DNA of 64,000 bases. It comes from Streptomyces pilosus (GTDB lineage Bacteria; Actinomycetota; Actinomycetes; Streptomycetales; Streptomycetaceae). This document shows positions 62,316 through 64,000 of the stretch, in pieces. Each line of letters opens with the position of its first letter. The stretch's first letter is position 1. The stretch is from contig NZ_BMTU01000005.1 in assembly GCF_014649835.1 (NCBI RefSeq), positions 62,001 through 126,000 on the forward strand, read 5' to 3'. The position numbers and the translations under genes were made by a program. The notes beneath the pieces were generated by a model. The model ran no database searches. It saw nothing but the letters and a program-made list of their open reading frames with translations, and was not told the origin of the DNA.

Positions 62316-63586
62316 TTGCCCTGCCCCTTCCGGTACGGCATGCCGTTGGCCTTGGGCATGCGCAGCCGCTGGGCGGAGAGGGCGAGCACCACGAGGGTGA
62401 TGACGTACGGCGTGGCGGCGACGACCTGGTTGGGGACCTCGTTGGTGCCGGCGTACCAGGCGAAGACGAGGCCACCGATGACCAGGGTGACGGCCGCGTG
62501 GACGTACTTCTTGCGGATGACCAGCCAGATGGCGCCGATGAGCAGCAGCAGCGCGCCGAGCAGCAGCAGGGCGTGCACGTTGGCGGAGCCGCCGCGCAGG
62601 TTGAGGCTGTCGGTGTAGCCGAAGAGGCCGGCGCCGATGGCGAGGCCGCCCGGCATCCAGTTGCCGAAGATCATGGCGGCGAGGCCGATGAAGCCGCGTC
62701 CGCTGACCTGGCCCTCCAGGTAGAAGGGGTTGGCGACGATGGAGAGGAAGACACCGCCGAGGCCGGCCAGGGCACCGGAGATGACCACGGCGATGTACTT
62801 GTACTTGTAGACGTTGACGCCGAGGGACTCGGCGGCGACCGGGTTCTCGCCGCAGGAGCGCAGCCTGAGGCCGAACGCGGTGCGCCACAGGATCCACCAG
62901 GTGGCGGGGATGAGCGCGACGGCGATCAGGGTCAGCCAGGAGACGTTGGTGACCAGTCCGCCGAGCAGGCCGGCGACGTCCGAGACGAAGAACCAGCCCT
63001 TGGCGTTGAGGTCGCTCAGCGCGTCGGAGAGTCCGGGCACGGTGAAGTGGCCGAGGGACTCGACCGCCGGGGACTGCTTGGCGGAGCCGCCCTGGTGGCC
63101 CTCGAAGGCCAGCGGGGCGAGGTAGCGGGTGGCGCCGAGGGCGAGGATGTTGATGGCCACACCGGAGACGATGTGGTTGACGTTGAAGGTGACGGTGACG
63201 ATCGCGTGCAGCAGGCCGCCCAGCGCGCCGCCGATGAGGCCGACGAGGATGCCGGTCCACGGACCCCACTGGAAGCCGGCCCAGGCACCGAACCAGGTGC
63301 CCATGATCATCATGCCTTCGAGGCCGATGTTCACGACGCCCGCGCGCTCGGCCCACAGGCCGCCGAGGCCGGCGAGGCCGATCGGGACGGCGAGCTGGAG
63401 GGCGGTGGACATCTGGCTGACGTTGGTGATGCCGTCCGCGCCGGTGATCAGGCGGACGATCGAGACCAGTGCCAGGGCTCCGGCGACGACCAGGGCCAGG
63501 ACGGGCCACGACATGCGGCGGCCGGTCGGCGGTGCGTGCTCGAGCGACGGCTGGTTGACGTCGGTCGCTGTGGTCGGAGCGGTCAT
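62312..63586 (-). CDS. nucleoside ABC transporter permease (BmpA/NupQ type)
   Basis: 424 residues, about ten transmembrane helices. Branched-chain-permease fold with GLGGLWAERAGVVNIGLEGM, the signature of purine/nucleoside ABC permeases (PnrA/NupPQ class), and the EAA-like loop RSCGENPVAAESLGVNV. ATG start overlaps the preceding permease stop by 4 nt. Together with the upstream permease it forms the membrane channel for nucleoside uptake feeding Cdd and DeoA. Confidence 0.92.
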   Translation of the reverse strand: MTAPTTATDVNQPSLEHAPPTGRRMSWPVLALVVAGALALVSIVRLITGADGITNVSQMSTALQLAVPIGLAGLGGLWAERAGVVNIGLEGMMIMGTWFGAWAGFQWGPWTGILVGLIGGALGGLLHAIVTVTFNVNHIVSGVAINILALGATRYLAPLAFEGHQGGSAKQSPAVESLGHFTVPGLSDALSDLNAKGWFFVSDVAGLLGGLVTNVSWLTLIAVALIPATWWILWRTAFGLRLRSCGENPVAAESLGVNVYKYKYIAVVISGALAGLGGVFLSIVANPFYLEGQVSGRGFIGLAAMIFGNWMPGGLAIGAGLFGYTDSLNLRGGSANVHALLLLGALLLLIGAIWLVIRKKYVHAAVTLVIGGLVFAWYAGTNEVPNQVVAATPYVITLVVLALSAQRLRMPKANGMPYRKGQGK

Positions 63587-64000
63587 CGGCCGGCCACCTC
63601 CTTCGTGGTGTTGTTGGCGCCGAGGACGTGTCCTGCGGCGAGCTCGGCCCCGACCCGGCGCTGCTGGCGGCGCAGGCCCCACTCGCGGACGGCCTCGTAG
63701 GAGACGACGACCGAGAGGACGATCAGGCCCTGCATGATGACCGCGATCTCCTTGTCGTAGCCGTGGAAGTCCAGCTCGGGCGAGGCCTTGTCGAGCCACG
63801 CCCACAGCAGGGCGGCGAAGGCGATGCCGACCGGGCTGTTGCGGCCGAGGAGGGCGATGCCGATGCCGAGGAAGCCGATGCCGGTGGGGAAGTTCAGGTT
63901 GTAGGTGTGGGAGTCGCCGAGGAGGATCGGCAGACCCGCGAGGCCGGCGATGGCGCCGGAGAGCAGCATGGCGGTGAGCACCATGCGCTTGGGGTCGACA
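63583..64000 (-). CDS. nucleoside ABC transporter permease, partial
   Basis: C-terminal part only; the frame continues past the right edge (codons upstream of the Met at 63984 read VDPKR). Visible motifs: GAIAGLAGLPILLGDSHTYN and GFLGIGIALLGRNSPVGI, matching the partner permease class (NupP-type). The tail is Arg/Gln-rich. The substrate-binding lipoprotein and ATPase genes would be expected further upstream, outside the window. Confidence 0.9.
   Translation of the reverse strand, partial: VDPKRMVLTAMLLSGAIAGLAGLPILLGDSHTYNLNFPTGIGFLGIGIALLGRNSPVGIAFAALLWAWLDKASPELDFHGYDKEIAVIMQGLIVLSVVVSYEAVREWGLRRQQRRVGAELAAGHVLGANNTTKEVAGR

Overview
The window reads as Streptomyces core chromosome. GC content is very high, third codon positions are nearly all G or C, GTG and TTG starts are common, and the gene content is typical: mycothiol amidase, AfsQ1/AfsQ2/SigQ, AccA2/PccB, many sigma factors and many small secreted proteins. 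From memory the gene order resembles the S. coelicolor segment from mca down to the cdd/deoA region; I could not align it. I see no integrase, transposase, CRISPR array, tRNA, rRNA or secondary-metabolite cluster.

Layout. 1-9.6 kb: end of a large NTPase/TPR protein, mca, greA, a DrrAB-type ABC exporter, threonine dehydratase and a MarR regulator. 9.7-17.6 kb: a small sigma-like/one-TM pair, cystathionine gamma-synthase, a Ser/Thr kinase with an IF2_N-like N-terminus, an alcohol dehydrogenase and an MmyB-type regulator. 17.7-30.4 kb: a secreted subtilisin, an L,D-transpeptidase lipoprotein, a LAXTG surface protein, histidine ammonia-lyase, a GGDEF protein, an enoyl-CoA hydratase, adenylate cyclase and biotin ligase. 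30.5-38.7 kb: the acyl-CoA carboxylase group (pccB, pccE, a 42-residue membrane protein, maf, a membrane protein, accA2), a DeoR regulator and an LpdA-like flavoprotein. 38.8-47.9 kb: a cyclotransferase-like protein, purine nucleoside phosphorylase, a phosphopentose/phosphohexose mutase, deoC, an aldehyde dehydrogenase pair and a uridine-kinase-like protein. 48.1-53.4 kb: sigQ, the afsQ1-afsQ2-lipoprotein operon, a VanZ protein and a PspC protein. 53.5-64 kb: adenosine deaminase, a hydrolase-like protein, a LysR/MFS pair, an ECF sigma factor with an antisense-overlapping STAS protein, an AEC transporter, and a deoA-cdd-ABC permease nucleoside operon running off the edge.

How it fits together. 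The strongest theme is nucleoside salvage: import (two BmpA-type permeases), deamination (add, cdd), phosphorolysis (deoA, purine nucleoside phosphorylase), sugar-phosphate isomerisation (mutase), cleavage (deoC) and aldehyde oxidation (aldehyde dehydrogenase pair). Three separately transcribed members (purine nucleoside phosphorylase, deoC, add) carry an identical 12-bp palindrome CTACGCGCGTAG just upstream of a -10 box that lies exactly 6 nt before the start codon. This suggests one repressor controlling three leaderless promoters, and I found no described match from memory. A second theme is biotin-dependent carboxylation: birA, pccB, pccE and accA2 together. A third is signalling: AfsQ1/AfsQ2/SigQ, with a textbook AfsQ1 box between sigQ and afsQ1.

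Other points: several intergenic regions carry short degenerate tandem repeats; strong hairpins mark most convergent gene ends; and several proteins lack expected catalytic residues (second aldehyde dehydrogenase half, hydrolase without nucleophile serine, LpdA without one redox cysteine).
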